49,295 bases of DNA from SAR202 cluster bacterium bin127 (GTDB taxonomy: Bacteria; Chloroflexota; Dehalococcoidia; Lucifugimonadales; Lucifugimonadaceae). The translations under genes were made by a program, and so were the position numbers. The first letter of the stretch is position 1. Each line of letters starts with the position of its first letter. The notes beneath the pieces are model-generated. The model ran no database searches and was not told the origin of the DNA. It saw nothing but the letters and a program-made list of their open reading frames with translations. Below are positions 1 to 8,522 of the stretch, one piece after another. Location of the stretch: positions 1 to 49,295 of the forward strand of contig MPNN01000015.1 in NCBI GenBank assembly GCA_002239045.1, given 5' to 3'.

Positions 1-241
1 CCCGATTCTCTCGCGTATTTACGACCAGTACCTTGTAGTAGTTGCCCGCCCGCACTTCCACCGGAAACCTAATCTTGGCATTGCTGCCGGTGGCATCTAC
101 ACCAACCCACCTGGTAACCGTTGCCGGGGCCTGCGCCTCGGCCGGCGCGCCTGCGGAGAACAGGACCGCGGTTGCGACGAGCGCGGCGGTCAGCAGGAGG
201 AGCGGGGAGAGGCGGAGGAAATAGGAGGAGGCCCGCATCAT
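1..241 (-). CDS. Secreted protein of unknown function, 5' part only
   Basis: The reading frame opens with two consecutive ATG codons (239-241 and 236-238) and runs off the left edge of the window, so only about 80 residues are visible. An AGAGG-like ribosome site lies just upstream on the minus strand. Residues 1-36 form a classic Sec signal peptide: basic start, long Leu/Ala/Val core, and an A-E-A-Q cleavage region. The mature part begins with a beta-rich stretch (VTRWVGVDATGSNAKIRF) that could be an extracellular beta-sandwich domain, but I do not recognise a family. Export is well supported; function is not. Confidence 0.6.
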   Translation of the reverse strand, partial: MMRASSYFLRLSPLLLLTAALVATAVLFSAGAPAEAQAPATVTRWVGVDATGSNAKIRFPVEVRAGNYYKVLVVNTRENR

Positions 242-466
242 CGAGGGCCTCTTGAAGAAACTAGAACATGCGTTGTTCTGGGGGGGGGGGTGTGAGGGTA
301 GCGTGCATGGCGGGGATATCCTTGTCCTTAGTTATTGCTCTGCGTGACGCAACATCCCGCAGAGTGCAAGATTTCCCATATTATCACAAGGACTGGGGGG
401 GGTGTTTTGAACTAGGATGCGAAGGATGGGGAAGGATTTTAAGGATGGGGGGTTGTGGTCGACTGC

Positions 467-671
467 CGTCATTGCCGCGCCAAGCCCACGTCATTCCGGC
501 GAGAACCCCCGCGTCATTGCGGCGCCAACCCCCGCGTCATTCCGGCGAAAGCCGGAATCCAGAGGGGGACGGCGGGGGATGGCGTGGTTTGTTTTTCTCT
601 GGATACCCGCGTGCGCGGGTATGACGTAGGGCAACGCGGGTATGACGGGATCCGCGCGGTATGACGGGGGG
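467..671. repeat. Tandem and inverted array of CGTCATTCCGGCG-type half repeats
   Basis: Four left-hand units starting CGTCATT follow one another at 467, 489, 512 and 535 with a 22-23 bp period. The last continues into a hairpin (GGCGAAAGCC core, to 562). After about 40 bp the mirror arm appears at 599-626 (ACCCGCGTGCGCGGGT core followed by ATGACG), and its tail recurs at about 635-647 and 654-666. This is the common bacterial intergenic palindrome whose translations read like PAKAGIQ, here with both arms amplified. A single copy occurs at 15848-15875. The rest of 242-826 holds a ten-G run at about 281-290 and a second repeat at 706-746; I see no credible gene. Confidence 0.7.
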
Positions 672-705
672 CCGGGCAAGGGAGTGCAAAGCGGAATGCC
701 GAATC

Positions 706-746
706 TAAACCCCCTTTAATTCCCCCTTGGCATCAAAGGGGAGGGT
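706..746. repeat. Dispersed repeat (AAACCCCCTTTAATTCCCCC type)
   Basis: This A/C-rich element with a CCCCTTGGCATCAAAGGGG palindrome is found again almost unchanged at about 47738-47777, next to the capsid gene. The two copies lie 47 kb apart, which shows that it is a genome-wide dispersed element and that both ends of the window belong to the same replicon history. Confidence 0.7.
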
Positions 747-826
747 TGTGCACAGCACCCGTGCGCGGGTATGGCGGGGGCGTATGATGTAGGGGGCGCG
801 GGTGCGTCATTCTAGGAGGTTTGAAA

Positions 827-3079
827 ATGTCAGAGTCGATGGATCCGATCGGGTTGGCTGAGCGGGAAAGCGAAAGTGTCGGAGGTGCTCGGTTGTTGGA
901 TGCGGAGGATGCGGTTGCGGGAGAATTTGGTTGTTGGCGGTTGGTTTTTGTCGTGGGAGAGGTCGGTTTGGAGTCTGGTGGCATCGTTCGGATCGGGACG
1001 GATTCGGACACGGATTGGGAATTGCCGCAGGTTCATGATGCGGGTGGGGCGGATTATTTGAGTGTTCGGGGACCGGATGGCGCAGAGTTAGCGACTCAGG
1101 TTGTGGATTTGACAGCCGTGAATTTGGTGAACACCGGTCGAGCTTTGGTTGAGGGGGAAGAGGTCTTGGTTACTTTTGGGGATACGTCTGGTGGCGGTCC
1201 GGGTGCCCGGAGTCAGACGTTTATTGAGCCTCGACGGTATTTCTGGATCGAGGTCGACGTTGATGGTTCGGGGGATTTCGTTCCGATCTCCGCACGGCCT
1301 GAATTGTCAGTTGTCGGCGGTGATGCGGTGCGTTTGGTGGTGGTTGCGCCCTCGGACGCGGCTGCCGACGAGGATTTTCGGATCAGTGTCAAGGCGGAAG
1401 ATCGTTGGGGTAATCCAGCGAACGCTTATCGCGGGACCGTCTCGATTAGTGGTGCTGGTATCGCGGTTGGGACCGACGAGATTGAGTTTGACGATGAGTG
1501 CGGGGGTGTGGTTTGGATCGACGGATGTCGGATCACTGAGACGGGTGAGCATCGGGTTGTGGCTCGCGATGCGGATGCGGGATTGGAGGGTGTGAGCAAT
1601 CCAATCGTCGCAACTGAGACTCAGTCCCAGTTACACCTTTATTGGGGAGACCCGCATGGTGGTCAGGTAGTGGATCCCTACAAGATCGGCGACTTTTTCC
1701 AGTATGCGAGGGATGTGGCAGGCATACACTTCGCCGGTTTCCAACGCAATGATCCGGCGATCTCGACGGGTGCGTACGATGTGCAGCAGAAGGCAGAGCG
1801 GGAACACTACGAACCTGGTAGATTCGTGTCGCTGCCGGGTTACGAGTGGTCGGCGACAACGGACCGGGGCGGCCATCATAACGTATATTTCCGTCGGTTT
1901 GATCAGGAGTTGCGACGTTCGGCACACGCCGATCACATCGATGATTGGGATCTTGAGACCGATCTGCCGCACGTACGAGAGATGCATGCGGAGTTCCGAT
2001 ACTCGGATGTTGTCGTGACGCCTCATGTCGGTGGCATTGCCGCGGACCTCCAGTACCATGAACCGGCGATCGAGCCGGCACTGGAGATCACGTCGACGCA
2101 CGGTCAGTTCGAATGGTTTCTGAGGGAGTCGATCGAGCGGAACTACAAGATGGGATTCATCGGCGGCAGCGATTGCTACACGGGTCGGCCTGGCGATGAT
2201 CAGCCGGGTCATCAGTTGAGGCGGTATCAGAAGGCCGGGTTGACGGGCGTGTATGCGACGGAGTTGACGCTAGACGCGGTATTAGCAGGGATGAAGGCAC
2301 GGCGGGTGTATGCGACTTCTGGCGTTCGGATCGTGGCTGCTGTCTCGGCAGATGGTCATATGATGGGATCGGAGTTCTCGACGGCGGCATCACCCGAGAT
2401 CTCGGTGAAGATCCTGGGCGCGGGTCCGTTGGAACGGGTGGAGTTGTTCCGAGGACTGGAATTGATTCACTGCGAAGAGATGTCGCCTGGTAGGTCGGAG
2501 AATCGTGTCCGGGTTACGTGGGAAGGAGCGAGTCGTGAGACGAGTTATTCGGGCGTCGTTTGGGATGGTTCGGTTACGACATCTGGTGGTTCGATCAAGA
2601 ATGTCGAGAAGATTCGTTTTGATAGTCCGAGGTCGGAGGTTACGGAATCGTCGGATTCGGGTGTGAGCTGGTCGTATTGGGGTTGCGGGTATACGAGTGG
2701 GTTGTTGCTTGATATTGATGGGACGGATGAGACGGGCATCGAGGTTGCGCTGACGAGTGATGTGATTGCAAGTTCGCAGTATGGCGATCACGGTAAAGAT
2801 GGTGCGCGTCGGATCACGTTTGCGGCGGCGGACCGGGTGCGGATACCGACGACGCTCGGTTCGCTGGTCAACGGACCGCGGCGCGTCGAACTGGGTCAGC
2901 TAGACCGTGCGGTCGCGGTTGAGATGGCGCCGGAGCCGGGACCGCAGCGAGTTGAGTTTTCGGTGGCAGACGATTCACCGAGACCTGGTATCAATCCGTA
3001 TTGGGTTCGGGTTACGCAGTCGGATATGGAGAAGGCTTGGACGAGTCCGGTGTTCGTGGACTACGTGGCACCGGTCTGA
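827..3079 (+). CDS. DUF3604 family protein (PHP-like metal-dependent hydrolase)
   Basis: The 750-residue protein starts at ATG 827, seven bases after a perfect AGGAGG (814-819); a TTG at 821 is too close to that site. Residues 1-260 are beta-rich and contain Ig-like stretches (about 165-260). The core begins at about residue 272 with YWGDPHGG, where D275 and H277 match the metal-binding opening of DUF3604/PHP domains. It continues with LPGYEWSA, GGHHNVYF, TPHVGG and GGSDCYTGRPGD, which supply more His/Asp ligands. Residues 500-750 are again beta-rich. The family is usually annotated as a hydrolase of unknown substrate. There is no signal peptide, so the protein is probably cytoplasmic. It stands alone, with a repeat-filled gap upstream. 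Confidence 0.8.
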   Translation: MSESMDPIGLAERESESVGGARLLDAEDAVAGEFGCWRLVFVVGEVGLESGGIVRIGTDSDTDWELPQVHDAGGADYLSVRGPDGAELATQVVDLTAVNLVNTGRALVEGEEVLVTFGDTSGGGPGARSQTFIEPRRYFWIEVDVDGSGDFVPISARPELSVVGGDAVRLVVVAPSDAAADEDFRISVKAEDRWGNPANAYRGTVSISGAGIAVGTDEIEFDDECGGVVWIDGCRITETGEHRVVARDADAGLEGVSNPIVATETQSQLHLYWGDPHGGQVVDPYKIGDFFQYARDVAGIHFAGFQRNDPAISTGAYDVQQKAEREHYEPGRFVSLPGYEWSATTDRGGHHNVYFRRFDQELRRSAHADHIDDWDLETDLPHVREMHAEFRYSDVVVTPHVGGIAADLQYHEPAIEPALEITSTHGQFEWFLRESIERNYKMGFIGGSDCYTGRPGDDQPGHQLRRYQKAGLTGVYATELTLDAVLAGMKARRVYATSGVRIVAAVSADGHMMGSEFSTAASPEISVKILGAGPLERVELFRGLELIHCEEMSPGRSENRVRVTWEGASRETSYSGVVWDGSVTTSGGSIKNVEKIRFDSPRSEVTESSDSGVSWSYWGCGYTSGLLLDIDGTDETGIEVALTSDVIASSQYGDHGKDGARRITFAAADRVRIPTTLGSLVNGPRRVELGQLDRAVAVEMAPEPGPQRVEFSVADDSPRPGINPYWVRVTQSDMEKAWTSPVFVDYVAPV

Positions 3080-3281
3080 GGGTGATGTCGGTAGGCGCGC
3101 TGACGCGTGCATCGCAAAGGTAGTTAAAGGCGGATTTTGTAGAATTGAGCGATTGCGCGTTCGCGGCTTGGCGCTGATTCGATCCGCTACACAGTCCGTC
3201 AATCGATCCCAATTTCCGAGCCGTCCCAAATTGTCTAGTACCGAGTTATCGCGCGCTGCAAAGTTCTCACTGCCCGTTCGA

Positions 3282-5156
3282 TTGTTGCTCCCCGGGCGTA
3301 TCGGCCTTACGGTCGCCGCATTGGCTCTAGCCTCGATCTTGGTCTTGGCCGTAGGTTGTTCCAGTGAAAAAGAACCGACTGCCGCGTTGCCTTCGCCGAC
3401 GACTGCTCCCACGCCCGAACCGACAGAACCGGCGGCGATGCCAGAGCCAACGATCGATATGGCCAACGAAACGTCGGCAAGTAACGGCGAGATAACAAAA
3501 GATGACGTGCTCGCGACGGCGTTCGACGAGTGGGGCTCGACCTGCTTGAACAACGCATATCCGACTCAAGCGCCGCAATTTGACGAGGTCGTTGAAAGCG
3601 ACTACTCGACGGACGCTAACGGTCTGCAATTCATCACCTTAAAGGAGGGCGAAGGCGCTACGCCGATGCTGACGTGGGAGGTTGATGTTCAGTACACGGG
3701 TTGGCTCGACGATGGGTGCATCTTCGACAGCTCATATACGCGGTCGGAGCCGGCCGTTTTCCCCGTCAACGCGGTAATCCCGGGTTGGCAGATGACGATT
3801 ACGCAGATGAAGGTGGGGGAACGACGGCGCGTTGTGATACCGCCGGATTTGGCATACGGCGCGGCGGGTTCACCACCGGTCATTCCGGCCAACGCGACTC
3901 TGACATTCGACGTCATCTTGATTAACGGAACCGATCCCGAAGCAGCTAATATCGCGGCGACTCAGGTAGCCGACAATTTGTTGGCCCAAGCGACTGTGGA
4001 AGCGCGAGAATTCGACGCTGACGCGGTGGGTTTCGATCCGGTCCTAGTTGACTATGTGAACGATGTGGAGGGCTTTTTGCGAGCGCTCCCGGTGGGAGAA
4101 GTGACATGTATGACGGCCTTTGCCGGCGGTCCCGAGCGCCTTGCGCAGTTCTTCACGGTGGGCTCGCAACCGTCAATCAGTCTCCTCCTGCAGTTCGATG
4201 AGTGTCTCAGTGACACCACGACGCGCAATATCGCTGCCGGTAGGATCAACATCATTGGTGCCGACTTGTCATCGGACACCTTGTCATGCATCGGGGAAAC
4301 TTTGGAAGATCCGACCCTCAAACCCTTATTCGGCATCTTCGACGCTACTGAGGTGTCCGAACAGTGGATCACAGCTCATTTCTGCCTCGACCAGGAGGAG
4401 CGAGACGAGTTCGAGAGGGCTTTGTACGCCAATCAACCGAACCGAACTCCGATCGGTTCTGGCAAGACGTTCATCGATGTCCAAGAATGCATGGTTGATG
4501 AGCTTGGTGCCGCGAGCTATTTCGCACCGGTTGTGCAGCCCGACACCGCCGACAGCGCGGCTATGGATTCGTTCTTCACCAATTTCACGCCATTCATGAT
4601 TGCTGACATCAAATGCCGCCAAGGCGAGGTTGGACATCAGATGGAGGATGGCTCCAAGATGACGGAAAATGCCGCTCGTTGTGCGGTCGACGCGTTGGGC
4701 GTGGTTAGGTTTGGCGAAGTGTTCCTCGATCGAATTTGGGTACCGACCAACGAGGAGCATTTTGAGGTCGCCTCAACATTCAATGATTGCGGCACGCCCA
4801 CCGATTTCCTCAACTTGCCGACGAGCCTTGGCAATGTTGAAAACGCTGACCTGTCGTGTCTGCTCGAAGAACTCGACAATGCCGACGAACCATCCCAGAC
4901 ATCAATTCGGGCGTTCACTCAGATCGGTTCGCGTAACTCCGCGAAGGCTGGCGACTTTGTCTCACTGCTCTTCGGATCGCAAACGTGCGGGATCGAGTTG
5001 TCGGGCATTCCTGACGGCGCTGAGATTACCGACTCATCGGCGATGTGCATTCTCGACAAGGTTGACCAGTCGCTGTACGCGTCGGGACTGGCTGCGGTGA
5101 ATCCCGCATTCGATGAGGCGGTGGCTAACTCCGCGGATTGTTTCGCTGGGCAGTAG
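3282..5156 (+). CDS. FKBP-type peptidyl-prolyl isomerase lipoprotein with C-terminal Cys repeats
   Basis: Predicted lipoprotein of about 624 residues. The start is uncertain: TTG 3282 is chosen because it gives a tidy signal peptide, but TTG 3285 or TTG 3231 would also work and none has a clear ribosome site. The hydrophobic core ends in the lipobox LAVGC (Cys26), followed by a Pro/Thr/Glu-rich linker. An FKBP domain spans about 110-218 and shows VQYTGWL, FDSS, VIPGWQ, GERRRVVIPPDLAYG and the closing F-DV-L strand, so prolyl isomerase activity outside the membrane is likely. Residues 275-624 contain six repeating units, each opening with a helix of the type xCxxxxL (SCIGETL, ECMVDELG, RCAVDALG, SCLLEELD, MCILDKVD) and holding a second Cys 35-50 residues later. 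I do not recognise this repeat. Confidence 0.75.
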   Translation: MLLPGRIGLTVAALALASILVLAVGCSSEKEPTAALPSPTTAPTPEPTEPAAMPEPTIDMANETSASNGEITKDDVLATAFDEWGSTCLNNAYPTQAPQFDEVVESDYSTDANGLQFITLKEGEGATPMLTWEVDVQYTGWLDDGCIFDSSYTRSEPAVFPVNAVIPGWQMTITQMKVGERRRVVIPPDLAYGAAGSPPVIPANATLTFDVILINGTDPEAANIAATQVADNLLAQATVEAREFDADAVGFDPVLVDYVNDVEGFLRALPVGEVTCMTAFAGGPERLAQFFTVGSQPSISLLLQFDECLSDTTTRNIAAGRINIIGADLSSDTLSCIGETLEDPTLKPLFGIFDATEVSEQWITAHFCLDQEERDEFERALYANQPNRTPIGSGKTFIDVQECMVDELGAASYFAPVVQPDTADSAAMDSFFTNFTPFMIADIKCRQGEVGHQMEDGSKMTENAARCAVDALGVVRFGEVFLDRIWVPTNEEHFEVASTFNDCGTPTDFLNLPTSLGNVENADLSCLLEELDNADEPSQTSIRAFTQIGSRNSAKAGDFVSLLFGSQTCGIELSGIPDGAEITDSSAMCILDKVDQSLYASGLAAVNPAFDEAVANSADCFAGQ

Positions 5157-5186
5157 CACGTAAATTCACCTTGACGTCAACATTGC

Positions 5187-5198
5187 TAAACTGTAGCG
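5187..5198 (+). promoter_or_regulatory. -10 element (TAAACT) placed for a leaderless mRNA
   Basis: TAAACT at 5187-5192 is followed by six bases and then the ATG of the MBL hydrolase at 5199. No Shine-Dalgarno sequence precedes the ATG. A transcript initiated at normal distance from this box would begin at or next to the A of the start codon. Confidence 0.4.
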
Positions 5199-6047
5199 AT
5201 GCAAAATGACGTCCTTAATGTCGGAGACATCGCGATCACCTCGCTGAGCGATGGGCGAGTGGTGTTTGATCCTCGGATTACGTTTCCAGAAACGCCTCTG
5301 GAGCATTGGGAGCAGTATTACGACATCTTCCCGGAGTATTTCTCGAAGCCGTACTTTCTACTCAATCTGGGCGTGTTTGTGATGCGTTCAGCGGGCAAAA
5401 CTCTGGTTGCTGACACGGGTTTCGGGCCACATGGTCAGATGCTGGGCGCGGATACACCGGCGGATTTGATGAATGATTTCGAACGTAAGGGGATCGGGAC
5501 GGATGAGGTCGACACGGTGTTCCTGACGCATCTGCATGGGGACCATGTGGGTTGGAACACTCGGCCCGAGGATCTGTCAGAACCGACGTTTGAGAATGCT
5601 CGTTATAGGGTTCATCGTGCGGATTGGGAGCACTTTACTTCTAAGGAGGTTCTTGCGGATTTTCGTGGCGATGCGGTGAAGCGGAGCGCGATTCCGTTGG
5701 ATGAGGCGGGGGTGTTGGATCTGATGGAGGGCGAGACTGAACTGGCGCCGGGGATAACGGCGATTCACACGCCGGGACATACTCCGGGGCATATGAGCCT
5801 CTTGATTTCGTCGGGGCGCGAGCGTGCGTTGATGATCGGAGATGTTCTGGGTTCTCCGATGCATGCGACGGATACGGAGCTGACGTATTGGCCGGACACG
5901 GACAAGGAGCAAGGTATTAAGACGCGTCACCATCTGTTGGATATGGCTGAGCGCGAAGAGATGATCGTCCTGGGCAGCCATCTCAGTCCTCCGGGTTGGG
6001 GGATGATGGTGCGATGGCAAGGCAAGCGCTATTGGAAGGGGCTTTGA
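5199..6047 (+). CDS. MBL-fold metallo-hydrolase, copy 1
   Basis: This 282-residue protein has the full metallo-beta-lactamase signature: HLHGDH with H111, H113, D115 and H116, then H194 in HTPGHTPGH, an Asp in the IGDV strand (about 214) and a late His in GSHLSPPG. Two metal ions are therefore expected, and the reaction is hydrolysis. The size and layout resemble lactonase and organophosphate-hydrolase-like members, but the substrate cannot be read from the sequence. It is followed four bases later by a close paralogue, and both probably share one mRNA from the promoter at 5187. Confidence 0.85.
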   Translation: MQNDVLNVGDIAITSLSDGRVVFDPRITFPETPLEHWEQYYDIFPEYFSKPYFLLNLGVFVMRSAGKTLVADTGFGPHGQMLGADTPADLMNDFERKGIGTDEVDTVFLTHLHGDHVGWNTRPEDLSEPTFENARYRVHRADWEHFTSKEVLADFRGDAVKRSAIPLDEAGVLDLMEGETELAPGITAIHTPGHTPGHMSLLISSGRERALMIGDVLGSPMHATDTELTYWPDTDKEQGIKTRHHLLDMAEREEMIVLGSHLSPPGWGMMVRWQGKRYWKGL

Positions 6048-6051
6048 TCTC

Positions 6052-6903
6052 ATGGCAGATTCGGTTCTGTACGTTGGAGACATTCGGGTTACGTCGCTTA
6101 GCGACGGGAGCGTGCAGTTCGACCCTAGGTTGATGTTTCCGGATACTCCTTTGGAGCATTGGTCGCACTACTACGAGATGTTTCCGGAGTGTTTTTCGGG
6201 TCAGCACTTCTTGATGAATCTAGGTGTGTTTGTGATGGGTTCTGGAGGAAAGAATGTGATCGCGGACACGGGGTTTGGTCCGCATGGGAAGATGCTGGGC
6301 TCCGCGACGGCGGCGGAGTTGATGGATGATTTCGTGCGCAAGGGTGTGAAGACTGACGAGATCGATACGGTATTTATGTCGCATCTTCATGCAGACCATG
6401 TGGGTTGGAACATCGATCCGGCGACCAAGGATGTGCCGGTGTTTCCGAATGCGCGGTATACGGTTCATCGTGCGGATTGGGATCACTTCACGGTTCCGTA
6501 CGACGACAGCGAGTTTGGTATGGAGCCGATCGAGCGGAGCGTGATTCCGCTGGAGGAGATCGGGGTTTTGGATCTGATGGACGGCGAGACGGAGCTCGCG
6601 CCAGGGGTGACGGCCGTACCGACGCCGGGTCATACGCCGGGGCACATGGCGTTAATGTTGGCCTCGGGCAAGGAGCGCGCGCTATTCGTGGGTGATATTT
6701 TGATCAACCCGATGCATGCCACGGACACCGATTTGCCGTTTGCGCTGGACACTGATCCGGCGGCAGCGATGAAGTTACGGCATGAAGTGTTGGATCGAGC
6801 GGAACGCGAGGGGATTACGGTATTGGGCAGCCATTTGAGTCCGCCGGGTTGGGGGACGATGGTTCGTTGGGAAGGTCGGAGGTATTGGCGGGGGTTTGGT
6901 TAG
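6052..6903 (+). CDS. MBL-fold metallo-hydrolase, copy 2 (tandem paralogue)
   Basis: This 283-residue protein aligns end to end with the preceding gene without large gaps (VLYVGDIRVTSLSDGS against VLNVGDIAITSLSDGR at the N-terminus). It keeps the metal motif HLHADH, the TPGHTPGH motif, the GDI strand and the GSHLSPPG terminus. The start ATG lies four bases after the previous stop, so the two are co-transcribed and possibly translationally coupled. Differences concentrate in the segment after HVGWN, the part that lines the active-site entrance in this fold, which suggests substrate divergence after duplication. No signal peptide is present. Confidence 0.85.
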   Translation: MADSVLYVGDIRVTSLSDGSVQFDPRLMFPDTPLEHWSHYYEMFPECFSGQHFLMNLGVFVMGSGGKNVIADTGFGPHGKMLGSATAAELMDDFVRKGVKTDEIDTVFMSHLHADHVGWNIDPATKDVPVFPNARYTVHRADWDHFTVPYDDSEFGMEPIERSVIPLEEIGVLDLMDGETELAPGVTAVPTPGHTPGHMALMLASGKERALFVGDILINPMHATDTDLPFALDTDPAAAMKLRHEVLDRAEREGITVLGSHLSPPGWGTMVRWEGRRYWRGFG

Positions 6904-6967
6904 ATGTAAGTCGGATATTCTTAGGTATTTCGAACGCACTAATGAAAGCTGTTTTGAGGAATGAAGA

Positions 6968-7126
6968 ATGAAAAGATATGACGTAGCAGAAGTCGAACAG
7001 AAGTGTTTTGAGATCATCGACGAGATCGAAAAGACAGGCGACCCCGTGTTGGTGACGAAAAACGGCGCACCATACGTTGAAATGAGACGTATCGAAGACC
7101 CAATCGGGATTGATGATCTTAGTTGA
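6968..7126 (+). CDS. Phd/YefM-like antitoxin, apparently without a toxin
   Basis: A 52-residue protein with a GAGGA ribosome site eight bases before the ATG. The sequence (YDVAEVEQKCFEIIDEIEKT, then PVLVTKNGAPYVEM) has the Phd/YefM plan: an N-terminal helix pair, the VLVTKNG strand-turn and a hydrophobic strand, with a short acidic tail. Family members bind their own promoter and neutralise a toxin encoded next to them. Here the next gene is on the other strand and is an enzyme, so no partner toxin follows. It could be an orphan regulator or the leftover of a decayed pair. The base composition is lower in GC than its neighbours. Confidence 0.65.
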   Translation: MKRYDVAEVEQKCFEIIDEIEKTGDPVLVTKNGAPYVEMRRIEDPIGIDDLS

Positions 7127-7236
7127 AGCGCATTCCAAGACTCAATTGACATGATCTAGCCAATATTGATTGGCTGGCAATTCCTGTGGAGTTGAAAACT
7201 CGATTCGCTCAGGAATCCGATCAACGCTCTCGCTAT

Positions 7237-8448
7237 CTAATCGAAGAAGCTCTTATCCTCATCGGAAAGATATTTCTTTGCGGCTGGGATGTTGAATTCG
7301 ACGCCTAGGCCGGGGGTGTCCCAGACTTTGATGTGGCTGTTTTCGACTATCGGGTCGGGTAGGCCGTCCATGATGTCGTACCACCATTCGGGTTTGCCGG
7401 CGGGGTACTCGAAGGCGATGTAGTTGCGTGGGAGGGTTGCGGCGAGGTGGACGTGTGCGGCGATTCCGATGATGCCGTCGGCGACGCCGTGTGGTGCCAT
7501 CATGATGCCGTGCATGTCGGCGAACTCGGCGATCCACTTGAGTTCGGCGATGCCGCCAACGTCGAGCGGGTCGGGGCCGATGACTCGGACGGCCTTGGAT
7601 TCGATGAGGTCTTTGAAGTTCTGACGAAGGTAGATCTGCTCGCCGGTGTGGATCGGTGTGGAGGTCTGCATCTGCACCTCGCGGAAAAGCTCGGGCAGGA
7701 CATACGGCGTGTAATCGCCGGTGATGGTGTCTTCGAGCCACATTATGTTGAGCGGTTCGAGGGCTTTGGCTAGACGGAGAGTGTCATGGACGGTCATTCC
7801 GGGGCCGCAGTCGAGGGCTAGTCCGACCTCGTCTCCGAGGACGTCTTTCATCGCTTCGACGCAGGCGATCGTGTGTTTCAGACCTTGTTCAGTCAGCGGT
7901 CCGCCGACTGGTGGACGTACGCCGCCGCGCGGCGGGCCGTCGTATTTGGGCAACTCGCCGTAGAAATAGTTAGGGACTTCGGCAGCCATTTGGGAGTGGA
8001 ACGAGATGCCCTGCTTAATGATGGAGAAGCCCTCTTTGAACTCCTTCATCTCGGCCATGTTTTCGGCGAAGTGTTCCGGATCGTTGCCTTTGAGAGGAAC
8101 GCGGATGCCGCCGTTGTAGACGCGGACTTTGTCACGGACTTTTCCGCCGAGGAGTTTGTAGACGGGTACTCCGGCTGCTTTACCGGCGATGTCCCAGAGC
8201 GCGACCTCAATGGCGCTGACCGCAGCGCCCCACGGCTTGAAGCTGCCCAGCCTGCGGATACGGCTTATGACACGCTCGACGTCGGTAGGGTCTTGGCCAA
8301 GGATGGCATCACGGTAGTAGAGAACGAAGGGTTTGAGATAGGGCTTCGTCCACTCGGCTTGACCGAGGCCTTCGATGCCGGCGTCGGTAGTGATGCGGAC
8401 GATAGGGTTATCGCCGATGATGGCGCACTTGAGATCGGTGATTTTCAT
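7237..8448 (-). CDS. Enolase-superfamily enzyme (mandelate racemase / sugar-acid dehydratase type)
   Basis: The 403-residue protein shows the N-terminal capping domain (GLGQAEW, about 25-33) and the TIM-barrel ligands of the mandelate racemase subgroup: D213 (LALDCGPG), E239 (WLED) and E270 (HTGEQ) for Mg2+, with H320 (MAPHG) as the likely general acid/base. FSIIKQG (K145) sits where the KxK motif lies in other members but has only one Lys. The pattern is closest to acid-sugar dehydratases such as galactonate dehydratase, which remove water from aldonic acids by abstracting the alpha proton. The substrate is not determinable. It is transcribed alone, converging with the antitoxin gene. Confidence 0.85.
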   Translation of the reverse strand: MKITDLKCAIIGDNPIVRITTDAGIEGLGQAEWTKPYLKPFVLYYRDAILGQDPTDVERVISRIRRLGSFKPWGAAVSAIEVALWDIAGKAAGVPVYKLLGGKVRDKVRVYNGGIRVPLKGNDPEHFAENMAEMKEFKEGFSIIKQGISFHSQMAAEVPNYFYGELPKYDGPPRGGVRPPVGGPLTEQGLKHTIACVEAMKDVLGDEVGLALDCGPGMTVHDTLRLAKALEPLNIMWLEDTITGDYTPYVLPELFREVQMQTSTPIHTGEQIYLRQNFKDLIESKAVRVIGPDPLDVGGIAELKWIAEFADMHGIMMAPHGVADGIIGIAAHVHLAATLPRNYIAFEYPAGKPEWWYDIMDGLPDPIVENSHIKVWDTPGLGVEFNIPAAKKYLSDEDKSFFD

Positions 8449-8522
8449 TTGGTGGTTTCCTCGGGGGACTCCTTACATTCTTGAGGGAATGATACGGGAG
8501 TCTTCGCTGAGGTGGGTGGGCG

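Noticed and set aside
268..624. 118-codon plus-strand frame in the first intergenic gap
   Set aside because: It consists mostly of poly-G-derived and repeat-derived sequence; the translation is just the PAKAGIQ-type repeat read in another frame.
467..671. Possible CRISPR array because of the 22-23 bp periodicity
   Set aside because: The units are contiguous with no unique spacers, the two sides are mirror images, and single copies occur elsewhere. It is a palindromic repeat array.
2907..3281. N-terminal extension of the FKBP lipoprotein overlapping the DUF3604 gene
   Set aside because: The extension is Arg/Trp-rich like a shadow frame and would bury the lipoprotein signal peptide more than 120 residues into the protein.
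7150..7302. Plus-strand reading with an RHH-like stretch (PVELKTRFAQESDQRSRYLI) after the Phd-like gene, as a possible toxin or regulator
   Set aside because: It has no convincing start codon or ribosome site, opens after an in-frame stop and runs into the antisense of the enolase-superfamily gene. At most it is a decayed remnant.
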